From CAYVBE01 sp964448935 (GTDB taxonomy: Bacteria; Planctomycetota; Brocadiia; SM23-32), in NCBI GenBank assembly GCA_964448935.1, contig CAYVBE010000006.1, positions 1 to 52,274 on the forward strand: a stretch of 52,274 nt of DNA. Reading direction: 5' to 3'. A program made the translations under genes and the position numbers. The notes under the pieces were generated by a model. The model was not told the DNA's origin, made no database searches, and saw only the letters and a program-made list of their open reading frames with translations. Below are positions 35,301-42,925 of the stretch, piece by piece; positions within the stretch are counted from its first letter, which is position 1; every line of letters starts with the position of its first letter.

Positions 35301-37887
35301 TCCCGAGATCGGCTACAGGAATGGGCGCCGCCATGAGATTCACTGGGTCCGGGCAGATCGGGAGCACTCGGGGCAGAAGCCTTTGCCGAAAGGTTCGGTT
35401 GTTCTTGCCGTTGGTGGTTCCCGCGGAATTACAGCCAGCATGTGCCGGGAACTCGCCGCAAGGACGGAGGCTCACTTCATCATCGTCGGGCGGAGCGAAG
35501 TTGCCACTGCCGAGGGAGGTCCCGGCGAACCGGAAGACTTCGAGTCAGCCCGGGCTGAGCTAATCCGGGAATTGCGCTCGTCTGGTGGCCGCGTAGTACC
35601 CGCCGAAGTAGACGAAGAGGTCTGGCAGAGGGTCTGGGACCAGGAGCGGCGGCACAACCTCGCCCAACTCGAAGAAGCGGCGACGAGTGTAGACTACAGG
35701 CAATGCGACGTGACGGACGCCAGTGCGGTACAGAGGCTTATCGCTGAGGTCAACGCGTGTTTTGGGCGGATTGATCTTGTGTTGAGCGGGGCGGGGGCTC
35801 TGGTCGAAAAACGGATCGACGAATTGGATCCTGATCTTTATGTCGCCGGACTGCGGCCCAAGGCGGTGGGTACCGCCAACTTGCTGGCCGCGCTTGCGGA
35901 TATCCAGGTCGGAACTTTTGTGAACGTCTCCAGCATCGTAGGACGATGGGGTCACATGGGGATGGCTTCCTATGGAGTCGGCCATGAGGTGGCATCTCTT
36001 CTTACCGCGGCCTCTCGAGGTGAACGGACCGGGAAATGGCATAACCTCATCTACGGACCCTGGCTTCAAGTCGGCATGACGCGAGTCGGCGAGACGAGTG
36101 ACCGCGTTCGACGGTCGGGCGGTTCGTTCGTCACTGAGCAGGAGGGCATTGACTACTTCATCTCAGAGTTGCAGGGAGGAGAGGAAAAGACGACAGCATT
36201 CCGTGGTCTGGAGCCGTTCGGAGTACTGATGGCCGGGGGCGATTCATCGGACGAATACCCGATGCTTGACTCGGTGGAAGCTACGGGGCGCGACCTGGCG
36301 AAAGCAGTGAGCTCTTTCGACCCGACCAGGGATTCGTTGCTGGCGGGGCACCGTGTGTCAGGCGAGGTTTTGCTACCCGGGGTAGCAGCCATTGAGATGA
36401 TGGCGGAGACCGCCGGAATTCTCGCGGACCCCCAAAAAGTCCTGGTGGAGGTGCGGGATGTCGAGTTCTTCCGGCCAATGCGGTTTCCAAGGGGCCGAAA
36501 GCGTCGGTTCAAGACACACGTTACTCGGAAATCCTCCGGCGATGAGGAGGTTTTCGAATGCGAGGTCTTCACCATGTTTACTCCCCCGGATGGAGCGGAA
36601 CCTGAGCGGGTCCGTCACGCCGCGTGCGTCTTGACTTTTGGCACGGCTGAGCCGCCTCCTGAGCCGTCTCTACTGGTGATTCGGCGCGCGCTGGGTGACC
36701 ATCCCATCGAGATGGACAGCTTTTGGGACACCCCTCTGGCTCTGGGTCGTCTGGGGGTTTTTCGCAATATCCGCGCCATAGAGGCCGTGAGTGATCGTAC
36801 AATCATCGGGGACGTGTTTGGATCAGCGGGGTCGACTGTCTCGGACAGGCGATGCACCGGAAACTGGGTGCGACTGGACGGAATGCTCTATCTGTCAGGC
36901 CTGGTAGACGTTTTTGCCCGGCGTTACCCGGCCCATTATCTCGACGGCATCGAGTCAATACGTTTCTACGAGCGCGACATGGCTTCGGCGGCTTACCGTT
37001 GCCGATGCCGCGTGACGGAGTGGCGGGGACGCAGTTTTCTGAATGATATTGAGGGGCTGGATGCCCTGGGCGCTGTTCGAGTGCGAGTGCGGGGTGCCGT
37101 CAGTACGCGAGCTCAAGAGCCTGTACACGAAGGGATTGGGAAGACAGTATTCGAGGACTTCCTCTGCCACCCCCAGCGGAAAGCGTTTGCCCGGCGACTC
37201 GACCTGGCGACTCCTCTCGGCCTGACGGAGGTGGAAATCCCCCTGGTGGCGAATGACTTGAATGCCGCGGGTCCTGAGGAGTTTCTGCACACGTGGCTCG
37301 GTCCACGCGAACGGGAGGTATTTGAAGACTTCAAACACCCGAAAAGACGTTCAGAGTGGCTGGCGGGGCGCATCTGTGCCAAAGAGGCCCTCCGTTCGCT
37401 GTCCGAAGAAGCCCCGGGGGCAACCGATATCGAGATTCTGACGGATACGGAAGGCGCACCCGTCGTGCGCTACCCCGGTGTGCTCGAGGGGCCACGCATC
37501 TCCATCGCCCACAGCAAAGGTCTGGCGGTGGCTGCTGCTTCGGACTGCGCCTCGGTAGGCATAGACGTCGAGAAAGTGGCATACGACGTTCACCGCTTCC
37601 AGAACAAGTTCTGTTCAGTCACCGAAGTCCGCCTGGTGCGCGACGAAGCGGGTGAGCTGGAGGTGCCCACTTTGATGAGACTGTGGGTCGCCAAGGAAGC
37701 CGCTCTCAAGGCTGCCAGAAACGGTTCCGTGCCGCTAACGTCACTTTGTGTCCAGGGCGTTGAGCTTGACGATCTGTACATTGTGGTGGACCTACAGGGC
37801 GATGACGGCACTCCTGTCCGGGCCGTTACATTCCGAAGTCACGACTATTACTATGCAGTGGCGGCAAAGACAAGGGATCCGCAATGA
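29395..37887 (+). CDS. iterative PKS/PUFA-synthase-like megasynthase (NMO-NMO-KS-AT-ACP-KR-DH-PPTase)
   Basis: The 2830-residue protein has, in order: a nitronate-monooxygenase-like barrel (1-260) with LASGCEAGGFVS where the usual catalytic His is Phe; a second such barrel (330-610) with EGHEAGGHVG; a KS from 671 with Cys879, His1013 and His1053; and an AT from about 1250 with Ser1349 in GHSVGE. The ACP has Ser1709 in GLDSIKQTE. The KR has GGSRGI at 2007-2012 and Tyr2193. The DH has HxxxGxxxxP from His2319. A C-terminal phosphopantetheinyl transferase has GIDVE with Asp2724/Glu2726, and WVAKEA from 2764. The KS-AT-ACP-KR-DH-PPTase order is that of enediyne-type and PUFA-like iterative synthases. 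The barrels probably act as enoyl reductases like PfaD. No thioesterase is present. Confidence 0.93.
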   Translation: MQAGSTDGLIFWAAQPYGFTDISLLKACAGLAEPFLDLRYGGYVSSRQVVLSALNQGLGRITCAIEPVDADMLEFLLRTLPAECRVVLCGDFETETFLAEALRDLKAAGLLAGVEADGRRMGRMALRCGAEFVLASGCEAGGFVSTRTTSILAQELCAELDLPVVVRGSVGPLGAAALYAAGCAGCVLDTQILLTEESPIGGELRRRLEGISATDCRLFGDLVGRAYRGLPEAGSGLLSDLSQTEQQVFWQNEDREEQSHRFRNAIAPFARTGVAGDLKPVGQGIEFAQRFAERGLSARETLLAYRRSLARGVERIRRHWPFKAGSPLARRHGTELPVVQGPMAVITDGPELAKEVANHGGLPFMAVTGVDGPDVRKRIATARTALDGAPFGVGLLAFADGSELADALLEDPPKAVVIAGGNPADALPFQEAGVLAYLHTPTPSHLRSAVEAGVSGVILEGHEAGGHVGSLGSLVLWELAVDELTECPPDVLKNVRVLLAGGLATERSALMAAVLAAPLAEQGMSVGLQLGTAYLLTEEAVTSGVIAEGYRHSLQMAAETAISGRSLNLPSRWTLSPSFRPLVEREMEIATSDRPLSEKKREYERIVRELLEASIGQGGLDESPPHMCGQVIGCARDLLSMAQLHADLTAGGELLAAELQPPQESEEAFGDAIAVIGMGCIFPGARETEEFWQNLCDKVSAIGEVPPDRWQIELYYDQSGQDPDKSASRLGAFIRGFEKDPVRFHIPPVAADSIDRGQFLALEVARQAMEDAGYLERDYPRERTGVMLGNSMGGELAVDYGMRILRHRFAAVVRSTPAFKELPVEVQQALEEQAMEAAVEDVPEITEDSCPGTLGSIFAGRICNQFNLGGISYTLDGACASSLAAVNAGIQGLRSRELDLVLAGGVETRMDPSSYVMFSSLGVLSDTGSFPFDDRADGFVMGEGVGMVVLKRYPDAVRDGDRIYAVIRGVGSSSDGSSKSVTAPHVPGQVEAMRRAYRGRPFTPADIAFVEAHGTATQTGDPTELTSLTQVFGPHSQAPGSVALGSVKSMLGHMKTAAGIAGLMKVALGVYHGVLPPTINCEQPRSDYDWDTSPFYLNSEMSPWPNNGLPRRGAVNSFGFGGVNFHMVLEEPPTREGSDAITPQKKGSLPAELFVLRAPNRSQLLARMEDLEADAAAGKMDLQALARQIWRNVGSGPCSLAVLGRDVEDIRSRLAFAREALQDPDCREVRSAQGVYYGEEPLRDNGKIAFLFPGQGSQYVGMADDLLEGFPFLCPVFEDVAAVARRWTGHEILPLMFLNGDTEEAELERLREKMVRTDYNHPALLALWCANDLVLRRGGIRPDMVAGHSVGEYGALLAARVLGLEATGAVTCVRGARAYEKCHRTGAMAAVAGSAELVGNVLREVSGLVVVANKNCRMQSVISGETAAVDRAVKLFKQRGLRCRRLRVSSAFHTDLMSPCVKPFREALEGLPVRPPEIPVQCNVTGSAYRGDGGFADELRDALARHLVSPVEFMDNIESLYAQGARFFLEIGPGSTLCSFTDNILGDRPHWSFATNLYGVSPALQLLHSLAYCFARGLDIDLPAVLPGWGRELSGSGQAAFSVPVLHEAGAVRNVAPGVQDPFADALEDAPHEEAESYLESRRPFLQGMLENMVRLDFQDFAGKLPRSERQEEGTLLGEVLSIFARRTGYPRDAIDPDLDLEAELGLDSIKQTEILAELEDQFQIDLRSRVEMRTRDEISTVRGVARVVGKAMGNTEPGERAIETEAPTEEEPEWKTDCYRLVCELRDAGAPEPGQQNRLDGKHVVLLSAGAGPTDPLQKRLTRVGASVSVLVLEDFEPDLLSDPEIVVDLCGWTPHSPPVNRRCDEWACDIERRSRDLLAVIGALVSRARERNEKCLWVEATPLGGQLGAGPVEGRHVFSAVGLALSRCMFSDYPDLFDVLYVDFEPDADPDEFAGCLLTEMSSVPGHPEIGYRNGRRHEIHWVRADREHSGQKPLPKGSVVLAVGGSRGITASMCRELAARTEAHFIIVGRSEVATAEGGPGEPEDFESARAELIRELRSSGGRVVPAEVDEEVWQRVWDQERRHNLAQLEEAATSVDYRQCDVTDASAVQRLIAEVNACFGRIDLVLSGAGALVEKRIDELDPDLYVAGLRPKAVGTANLLAALADIQVGTFVNVSSIVGRWGHMGMASYGVGHEVASLLTAASRGERTGKWHNLIYGPWLQVGMTRVGETSDRVRRSGGSFVTEQEGIDYFISELQGGEEKTTAFRGLEPFGVLMAGGDSSDEYPMLDSVEATGRDLAKAVSSFDPTRDSLLAGHRVSGEVLLPGVAAIEMMAETAGILADPQKVLVEVRDVEFFRPMRFPRGRKRRFKTHVTRKSSGDEEVFECEVFTMFTPPDGAEPERVRHAACVLTFGTAEPPPEPSLLVIRRALGDHPIEMDSFWDTPLALGRLGVFRNIRAIEAVSDRTIIGDVFGSAGSTVSDRRCTGNWVRLDGMLYLSGLVDVFARRYPAHYLDGIESIRFYERDMASAAYRCRCRVTEWRGRSFLNDIEGLDALGAVRVRVRGAVSTRAQEPVHEGIGKTVFEDFLCHPQRKAFARRLDLATPLGLTEVEIPLVANDLNAAGPEEFLHTWLGPREREVFEDFKHPKRRSEWLAGRICAKEALRSLSEEAPGATDIEILTDTEGAPVVRYPGVLEGPRISIAHSKGLAVAAASDCASVGIDVEKVAYDVHRFQNKFCSVTEVRLVRDEAGELEVPTLMRLWVAKEAALKAARNGSVPLTSLCVQGVELDDLYIVVDLQGDDGTPVRAVTFRSHDYYYAVAAKTRDPQ

Positions 37888-38147
37888 AGTCGGACTCAGG
37901 CGATACAGAAACGGTCTTTACCGAAGTGGTCGGTGTTCTCGGGCAATACTGTGACCTTTCCTCATGCCGACTGGAGGTGGACTCTGTGCTCGGCGAAGAC
38001 ATTCCCCTCGATTCGGCGCAAATGCTTCGGGTGATCACACGCCTCGAGGCTCTGAAGGGGATGCAGTTCAGGCCGGAAGATCTGCTCAAGCTGCGCACAC
38101 TCGGCGATCTTGTTGACCTGACGCAGCGCCGCGCTGGCGGTCTCTGA
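37884..38147 (+). CDS. free acyl carrier protein
   Basis: The 87-residue protein has the ACP four-helix pattern with the phosphopantetheine serine in DIPLDSAQM (Ser44). Its ATG overlaps the megasynthase stop (ATGA), so the two should be made together. It could receive the finished chain, carry a starter unit from one of the adenylate-forming enzymes, or serve a glycosyl or acyl transfer step. The PPTase domain fused to the megasynthase could activate it. Confidence 0.85.
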   Translation: MKSDSGDTETVFTEVVGVLGQYCDLSSCRLEVDSVLGEDIPLDSAQMLRVITRLEALKGMQFRPEDLLKLRTLGDLVDLTQRRAGGL

Positions 38148-38399
38148 AAGGCGGCTGTCCGGAGCCCGTGCGTGCCGGCGCTGGTTAGAGTTAACGAAGA
38201 GCGCGGCATCATGGGCGACCCGGGCCGGGACCGGCTGAAGCTCGCTCGGCTGACTTTGCCGTATCTCTTGCGCAGGGCCACTACGATGGCCCGCTCATTT
38301 AAGCCGGGCGGCGTGGCTGAACGGACCTTCTGCGGCCACGTTGCGCCCGCCTGCCAAGGGCACGGAGAGGTTCTGTAAGAATAAAGTGGAGCAGGTACT

Positions 38400-40034
38400 A
38401 TGTCCTTCGCCGGCCGGATGAGGATGTACGCCCGTTTTGGCCTCGGTTTGCCGGCGTTTTTCCGGCGGCGGATGGGACCGGGCGAAGCGATGCATATCAT
38501 ACGACGGCGCCTGAAGGAGCGGGACACGGCCTTTCTGCGCTTACTGCAGCGAGGAGTGTTCGCAAACGACGGAAATCCCTACCTGCCGCTTTTCCGTCTG
38601 GCCGGATACGACGCACGCGATGTCAGTGCTATGGTGGCCCGCCGGGGGCTTGAAGACACCCTGCGGGTGCTCTGCGATGCGGGAGTCTATGTGACGTTTG
38701 AGGAGTTCAAGGGGCGCCGCCCACTCGTGCGGAAGGGGCAGAAGGTCCCGGTTGAGCCCGAGGATTTCGACAACCCGCACCTGCGCCATTACTACGGCAG
38801 TAGAACAAGCGGTTCGACCGGCAGGCCCACACGCGTGAGCATGGACCTGGACCACCTGGCGTATCAGTTGCCGGTGCGCCTGCTGACTTTTCACGCCCAT
38901 GGCTTCCTGGGGGCGCCGACGATACTGTGGCGGGCCGCCCTGCCCGTTAGCTCCGGTGTGTCGAACGCGCTGCGCTTCCCACTTATGGGCAACCGGGTTC
39001 TGCGGTGGTTCACGCCCATATCGCCCGCCGGTCTCGGCCAGAAGCCCATTCACCGAATGGCCACCGAGTATATCACTTTTGCCTCTCGTCTTTGCGGCGT
39101 TGCGGTACCCCGTCCCGAGCCGTTGCCGCTCTCGGACCCGATGCCGCTGCTCCGCGCCGCGCTCAGGGCCCGACGGCGTGCGGGCAAATGCCTGATAAGC
39201 TGTCCCGTAAGCCTGGCCGTCCGTGCCTGCCTTGCAGCTGCCGACGCTGGCATCACACTCGACGAAATGGCCTTCACCGGGGCAGGCGAGCCCCCGACAC
39301 GGGCGAAAGTTGCTGCCATCCGTCAGGCAGGCGCCAGCTACATACCAAACTACGCCTCCTCGGAGACCGGCACCATAGCAGCCGCATGCGCGCGACCGAC
39401 GGACGGGAGCGATGTCCATCTGGCATCCGATCTGGCCGTCTTGACGGAAGCTTCTCGTCAGGTCCCCGGCTGGCAAACGACCGTGAATGCTTTCCATGTG
39501 ACCACGCTCTCACCCGCTGCTCCCAAACTGATGATCAACGTCAGCCTGGATGACTACGGCGTGCTGGAGAAACGCAAATGCGGTTGCCCGCTGGGGACGC
39601 TGGGCTATGATACTCACGTGCGTTGCGTGCGTAGCTACGGGAAGCTAACGGGTCAGGGCATGACGCTCATCAACTCCGATCTGGAGCGTGTTCTGGAGGA
39701 AAGGCTTCCCGAGCAATTCGGTGGAGGACCGCAGGACTACCAACTTGCCGAGGAAGAGGGAGAGGACGGATTGACGCGCCTTGTGTTGAGGATAAGCCCG
39801 ACCGTCCGTCTGGAGGACGAACGAGAAGTGGCCCAGGCCCTGTTGAGGAATGTGAATGCCATGGGGCATGCCGGACGCTATGCGGCTCTGGTGTGGGGCA
39901 CGGACCACTCGGTGGAAGTACGCCGAGTCGCGCCCGTCTGGACCCGCAGCGGGAAACTGCTTCCGCTCGCCCCCCCGGGAGGGCGTGGCGCCACAGGGTC
40001 TTTTACGCGAGAACGACAGGAGGAACGAGTGTGA
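38400..40034 (+). CDS. adenylate-forming enzyme, PaaK/CapK-like (copy 2)
   Basis: The 544-residue ANL enzyme is a paralogue of the one at 15788. It has the phosphate loop (SRTSGSTGRPT, with Ser137), an A5-type YASSETG, a CGC motif (RKCGCPLG) and the A10 lysine in SGKLLPL. Both copies share EEFKGRRP near residue 100. The differing A5 neighbourhood (YASSE against YGMSE) suggests a different acid. The 252-base gap before it holds no credible gene and no clear promoter. Its stop overlaps the GTG start of the following binding-protein gene. Position next to the megasynthase and an ACP suggests that it activates a starter or side-chain acid. Confidence 0.83.
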   Translation: MSFAGRMRMYARFGLGLPAFFRRRMGPGEAMHIIRRRLKERDTAFLRLLQRGVFANDGNPYLPLFRLAGYDARDVSAMVARRGLEDTLRVLCDAGVYVTFEEFKGRRPLVRKGQKVPVEPEDFDNPHLRHYYGSRTSGSTGRPTRVSMDLDHLAYQLPVRLLTFHAHGFLGAPTILWRAALPVSSGVSNALRFPLMGNRVLRWFTPISPAGLGQKPIHRMATEYITFASRLCGVAVPRPEPLPLSDPMPLLRAALRARRRAGKCLISCPVSLAVRACLAAADAGITLDEMAFTGAGEPPTRAKVAAIRQAGASYIPNYASSETGTIAAACARPTDGSDVHLASDLAVLTEASRQVPGWQTTVNAFHVTTLSPAAPKLMINVSLDDYGVLEKRKCGCPLGTLGYDTHVRCVRSYGKLTGQGMTLINSDLERVLEERLPEQFGGGPQDYQLAEEEGEDGLTRLVLRISPTVRLEDEREVAQALLRNVNAMGHAGRYAALVWGTDHSVEVRRVAPVWTRSGKLLPLAPPGGRGATGSFTRERQEERV

Positions 40035-41032
40035 GGGAGTGGTGCATTGCAGTGCTTGTACTGGTTGCCCTGGCGGCCGGCTGTTCGCACGGAGCGTCTG
40101 AAACACCGCCGCCGGACCGAGTGAAGATGGCCTATCGTCCATACCTCAGTTTCGCCCCGTTCTTCGTGGCGGAGGCGGAGGGTTGCTTTGCCGAACGGGG
40201 CATCGAGATCGAATACGTCAAGATCACCCGAAGCGCTCACGCTTTACCTGCTCTTGCCAGGGGCGACGTGGACATGCTGTCGGGGTTCGTCAGCGTGGGC
40301 CTGGTGAACGTCATCGCGCGGGGTGCTCCCATCCGGATTGTAGGCGGCAAGGGCAGGACTCCCGATGAGGGCCCGAGCTACACCGCAGTCATGTGCCGGC
40401 CTGAGCTTTTGGGAAGCCCGGAGTTGGAAAGCTCAGCGGGACTGCGCAAGTTGCGCATCTCCTGTGACAAGGACAACTACCCCGGCTATCTACTGGACCG
40501 TTTGATGGCACAGCGGGGACTTGACTTTTTTGCCATGGATGTGCGCCATGTTCCGGCTGCGGTCAGGCTGGAAGCCATGGTGTCGGGCAAACTCGATGTA
40601 GTCTCGATGTCCGAGCCCTGGCGGACGCGCCTCAAACTGGCCGGCGGAGGCGTGGTCTGGAAGGAGGGCAGCGAGGTTGTGCCCGGCATGCAGTGGAGCT
40701 TTGTGGCGTTCGGTCCCACGCTGTTGCAGGAGAACCCCGAACTCGGCAGGCGCTTCATGGCGGCCTACGTAAAAGGCATACAGGCATATCGGCGTGGTAA
40801 GACTGACCGCAACATCGACATTCTAATGAAGCATACCGGGCTTGACCGGGAGACCGTCGCCGAAGCCAGCTGGCCACGGGTCAGCCGGGACGCAGCGATT
40901 AATGTAGAAGCTTTCATGGCTTTCCAACGCTGGGCCGCAGAGCGGGACTATATAGATCGGATACTGAAGCCAGAGGAGTTCTGGGAGCCGTCCTTTACGC
41001 AGTATGCCGCCAGAGCCCGGGAGGGGACATGA
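40031..41032 (+). CDS. ABC-type substrate-binding lipoprotein, NMT1/SsuA-like (copy 2)
   Basis: The 333-residue protein has a short lipoprotein signal peptide (LVALAAGC, Cys18). The binding fold shows FFVAEAEGCFAERGIEIEY at its start and SEPWRTRL in the second lobe. It is paralogous to the protein at 17413. The GTG at 40031 follows AGGAGGA and overlaps the stop of the adenylating enzyme (GTGA); longer upstream reading would run antisense-like through that gene's end. Its own stop overlaps the ATPase start, so it is the first part of a complete importer. Confidence 0.85.
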   Translation: MREWCIAVLVLVALAAGCSHGASETPPPDRVKMAYRPYLSFAPFFVAEAEGCFAERGIEIEYVKITRSAHALPALARGDVDMLSGFVSVGLVNVIARGAPIRIVGGKGRTPDEGPSYTAVMCRPELLGSPELESSAGLRKLRISCDKDNYPGYLLDRLMAQRGLDFFAMDVRHVPAAVRLEAMVSGKLDVVSMSEPWRTRLKLAGGGVVWKEGSEVVPGMQWSFVAFGPTLLQENPELGRRFMAAYVKGIQAYRRGKTDRNIDILMKHTGLDRETVAEASWPRVSRDAAINVEAFMAFQRWAAERDYIDRILKPEEFWEPSFTQYAARAREGT

Positions 41033-41793
41033 TTCTTGAGTGTCAGGGACTCAGCAAGATGTTCAGCACCGGGCGAGGTAAAGTGACAGCCCTTCAAGAC
41101 GTCAGCTTCGGAGTCAAAGGTCAGGAATTCCTCAGCATTGTGGGACCCAGCGGCTGCGGAAAGACGACACTTCTGAAAATAATCGCGGGGTTGGCTACTC
41201 CCAGCGGTGGCCAGATTGTGTGGCGGGACGGCGATAGTTCCGAACTTCCCAGCAATGCCCTGGTCTTCCAGGAACATGCGCTGTTCCCGTGGATGACCGT
41301 GTTGGACAATGTGGCGTTCGGTCTGGAGATGGCTGGTGTGGAGCGGCGCCAACGCAGCGTTGAGGCAGGGGAGTTCCTGCAGAAAGTGGGTTTGGGCGGC
41401 TTTGAGCACAACTATCCGCATGAACTTTCGGTCGGGATGCGTCAGCGCGCCAACCTGGCCCGCGCATTCCTGACGGACCCGGACATCCTTTTGATGGACG
41501 AACCACTGGGTTCGCTGGACGCCCAGACCAAGACTATCCTGCAGGAAGAGTTGCTCCGCATCTGGAAGGAATACCGCAAACTCGTGCTTTATGTGACGCA
41601 TGATATCCGAGAAGCCGTCCTGCTCGGGGACCGGGTGCTGGTTATGACCGGGCATCCGGGGCAGGTGGCCGAAGACCTGGATGTACCATTGAGCCGCCCG
41701 CGGGACCTGACCGCGCTTGACCGCCCGGAGGTGACGCAACTGATGCGTCACATCTGGAACCGGCTGGAAACGGAGGTGCGCGGCAGCCTGTGA
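41029..41793 (+). CDS. ABC transporter ATP-binding protein (SsuB/TauB-like)
   Basis: The 254-residue ATPase has Walker A GPSGCGKTT (39-47), the Q-loop in VFQEHALFPW, a signature LSVGMRQR (133-140; the usual second glycine is Val), Walker B ILLMDE (153-158) and the H-loop VTHD (His191). It overlaps the binding-protein stop (ATGA) and the permease start (GTGA). The set is a nitrate/sulfonate/taurine-type importer of unknown ligand. Confidence 0.93.
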   Translation: MILECQGLSKMFSTGRGKVTALQDVSFGVKGQEFLSIVGPSGCGKTTLLKIIAGLATPSGGQIVWRDGDSSELPSNALVFQEHALFPWMTVLDNVAFGLEMAGVERRQRSVEAGEFLQKVGLGGFEHNYPHELSVGMRQRANLARAFLTDPDILLMDEPLGSLDAQTKTILQEELLRIWKEYRKLVLYVTHDIREAVLLGDRVLVMTGHPGQVAEDLDVPLSRPRDLTALDRPEVTQLMRHIWNRLETEVRGSL

Positions 41794-42587
41794 GCAAGTC
41801 ACCTGAGACACCGAGCATGAGGACTACTGAGCGGACCGGCTGTCTGGCTTCTGTTCTGCCAATTCTGGGTTTGCTTCTTCTCTGGGAAGCAGTCACGCGA
41901 ATCGGTCTGCTTTCTCCCGTCTTCTTCCCTCCGGCAACGGTCGTTGTCGCCACGTTGTGGCGCTTGTTCGGAAGCGGTGACCTTGCTGGCCACACGGGCC
42001 GGACCCTTTCCCGAATGATATGCGCTTTCTCTATAGGCGCCGGGACGGCCCTTGTTCTGGGACTCTGCATGGGCTGGTCACGCCGACTGCGTCGCGTGGT
42101 TGACCCTCTCGTTGCCGCTCTCCATCCCGTACCGAAGACGGCACTCCTTCCTTTGTTCATGATTCTTGTGGGCATGGGGGACGGCTCGAAAATAGCGGTG
42201 GCTGCATTGGCGGCGTTCTTCCCAATGCTTATCAATGCCATGGCCGGGGTGAGCCAGATAAGCCCGGTTCACTTTGAGGTCGCACAGAACTTCGGGGCCA
42301 GTCCGGGCAAAGTCTTCACCCGGGTCGTCCTGCCGGGAAGCCTTCCCATGGTTATGGCCGGAACTCGGGTTGCATTCAACAGCGCATTGGTGGTCACCAT
42401 TGCTGTGGAACTGCTGACAGCGCGCCGGGGACTGGGCGCCGTCATCTGGCAGGCGTGGGAGACCATGCGCACCGAGGAACTCTATGCTGCCATTGCCGTG
42501 AGCGCTGCCATAGGGATCGGGTGCAGTGCGTTGCTGGCGCGCCTGACGGACTGGCTGGTTCCCTGGCAGGTGCGCCAGGAAATTTGA
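41790..42587 (+). CDS. ABC transporter permease (SsuC/TauC-like)
   Basis: The 265-residue protein has about six membrane helices. The coupling (EAA) loop is around NFGASPGKVFTRVVLPGSLP (residues about 168-187), typical of BPD-type permeases of the sulfonate/nitrate family. The GTG start at 41790 overlaps the ATPase stop. It ends the rightward unit 38400-42587. The orphan binding protein at 17413 may also dock on this permease. Confidence 0.92.
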   Translation: MSKSPETPSMRTTERTGCLASVLPILGLLLLWEAVTRIGLLSPVFFPPATVVVATLWRLFGSGDLAGHTGRTLSRMICAFSIGAGTALVLGLCMGWSRRLRRVVDPLVAALHPVPKTALLPLFMILVGMGDGSKIAVAALAAFFPMLINAMAGVSQISPVHFEVAQNFGASPGKVFTRVVLPGSLPMVMAGTRVAFNSALVVTIAVELLTARRGLGAVIWQAWETMRTEELYAAIAVSAAIGIGCSALLARLTDWLVPWQVRQEI

Positions 42588-42755
42588 GTCTCGTGGCCGT
42601 GTGCAGGGCTCACATTCCCATGTCACAGGCACAGACTGTTGTGGGACGCCGGAATCCCCCCACCAGCCAGGGCGGACGCGAGCGGGTGTCCGGCCCGGCT
42701 TGCCTGGCTGAGTAATGTTGATATCGGGAGCAACCCCCGATCATCATTCCCCACC
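42588..42755. other. spacer before the HzsA-like relic
   Basis: This 168-base stretch after the permease gene shows no gene, no T-rich terminator and no match that I could make to the 5' part of the HzsA-related gene at 11419. It may be unrelated sequence that replaced the N-terminal coding region. Confidence 0.4.
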
Positions 42756-42925
42756 GACCGGGACGTGCATCGCTCGACGAAGGCGCTGGTGAAATCTGTT
42801 CGGGCGATGGTGTGGAGGAACCGGCGGGCGGGCTGGAGTTCACAGACCGTCGCGTCCGCAGCCACTTCCAGTCCTGCCGCACCATGTTCGGCATCAGGGG
42901 AGAGAAAGCCGAGCGCGGCCGCTAC
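42756..42925 (+). pseudogene. deleted remnant of an HzsA-related gene
   Basis: Two short blocks match the intact gene at 11419-15069. Bases 42756-42812 match 12604-12660 (protein RDVHRSTKALVKS) and 42807-42925 match 14531-14649 (EPAGGLEFTDRRV, then RTMFG). The junction sits at a shared ACGGTG/ATGGTG, so 1876 bases were lost between the copies of that word, which also shifts the frame. The 3' end joins the GH32-like tail at a single copy of CGGCCGCTAC. The three lost parts include the signal peptide, the propeller and both haem motifs, so this cannot be functional. Confidence 0.85.

Noticed and set aside
33028..35475. Leftward 815-codon open frame inside the megasynthase gene
   Set aside because: Shadow frame opposite conserved AT and ACP coding sequence, with no domain of its own.
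29395..37887. Enediyne polyketide synthase
   Set aside because: Domain order is similar, but the standard companion genes, including the hot-dog thioesterase, are not present, and the N-terminal barrels do not belong to that class.
38172..38378. Small rightward open frame between the ACP and the second adenylating enzyme
   Set aside because: No ribosome-binding site, no domain and a composition like random GC-rich sequence.
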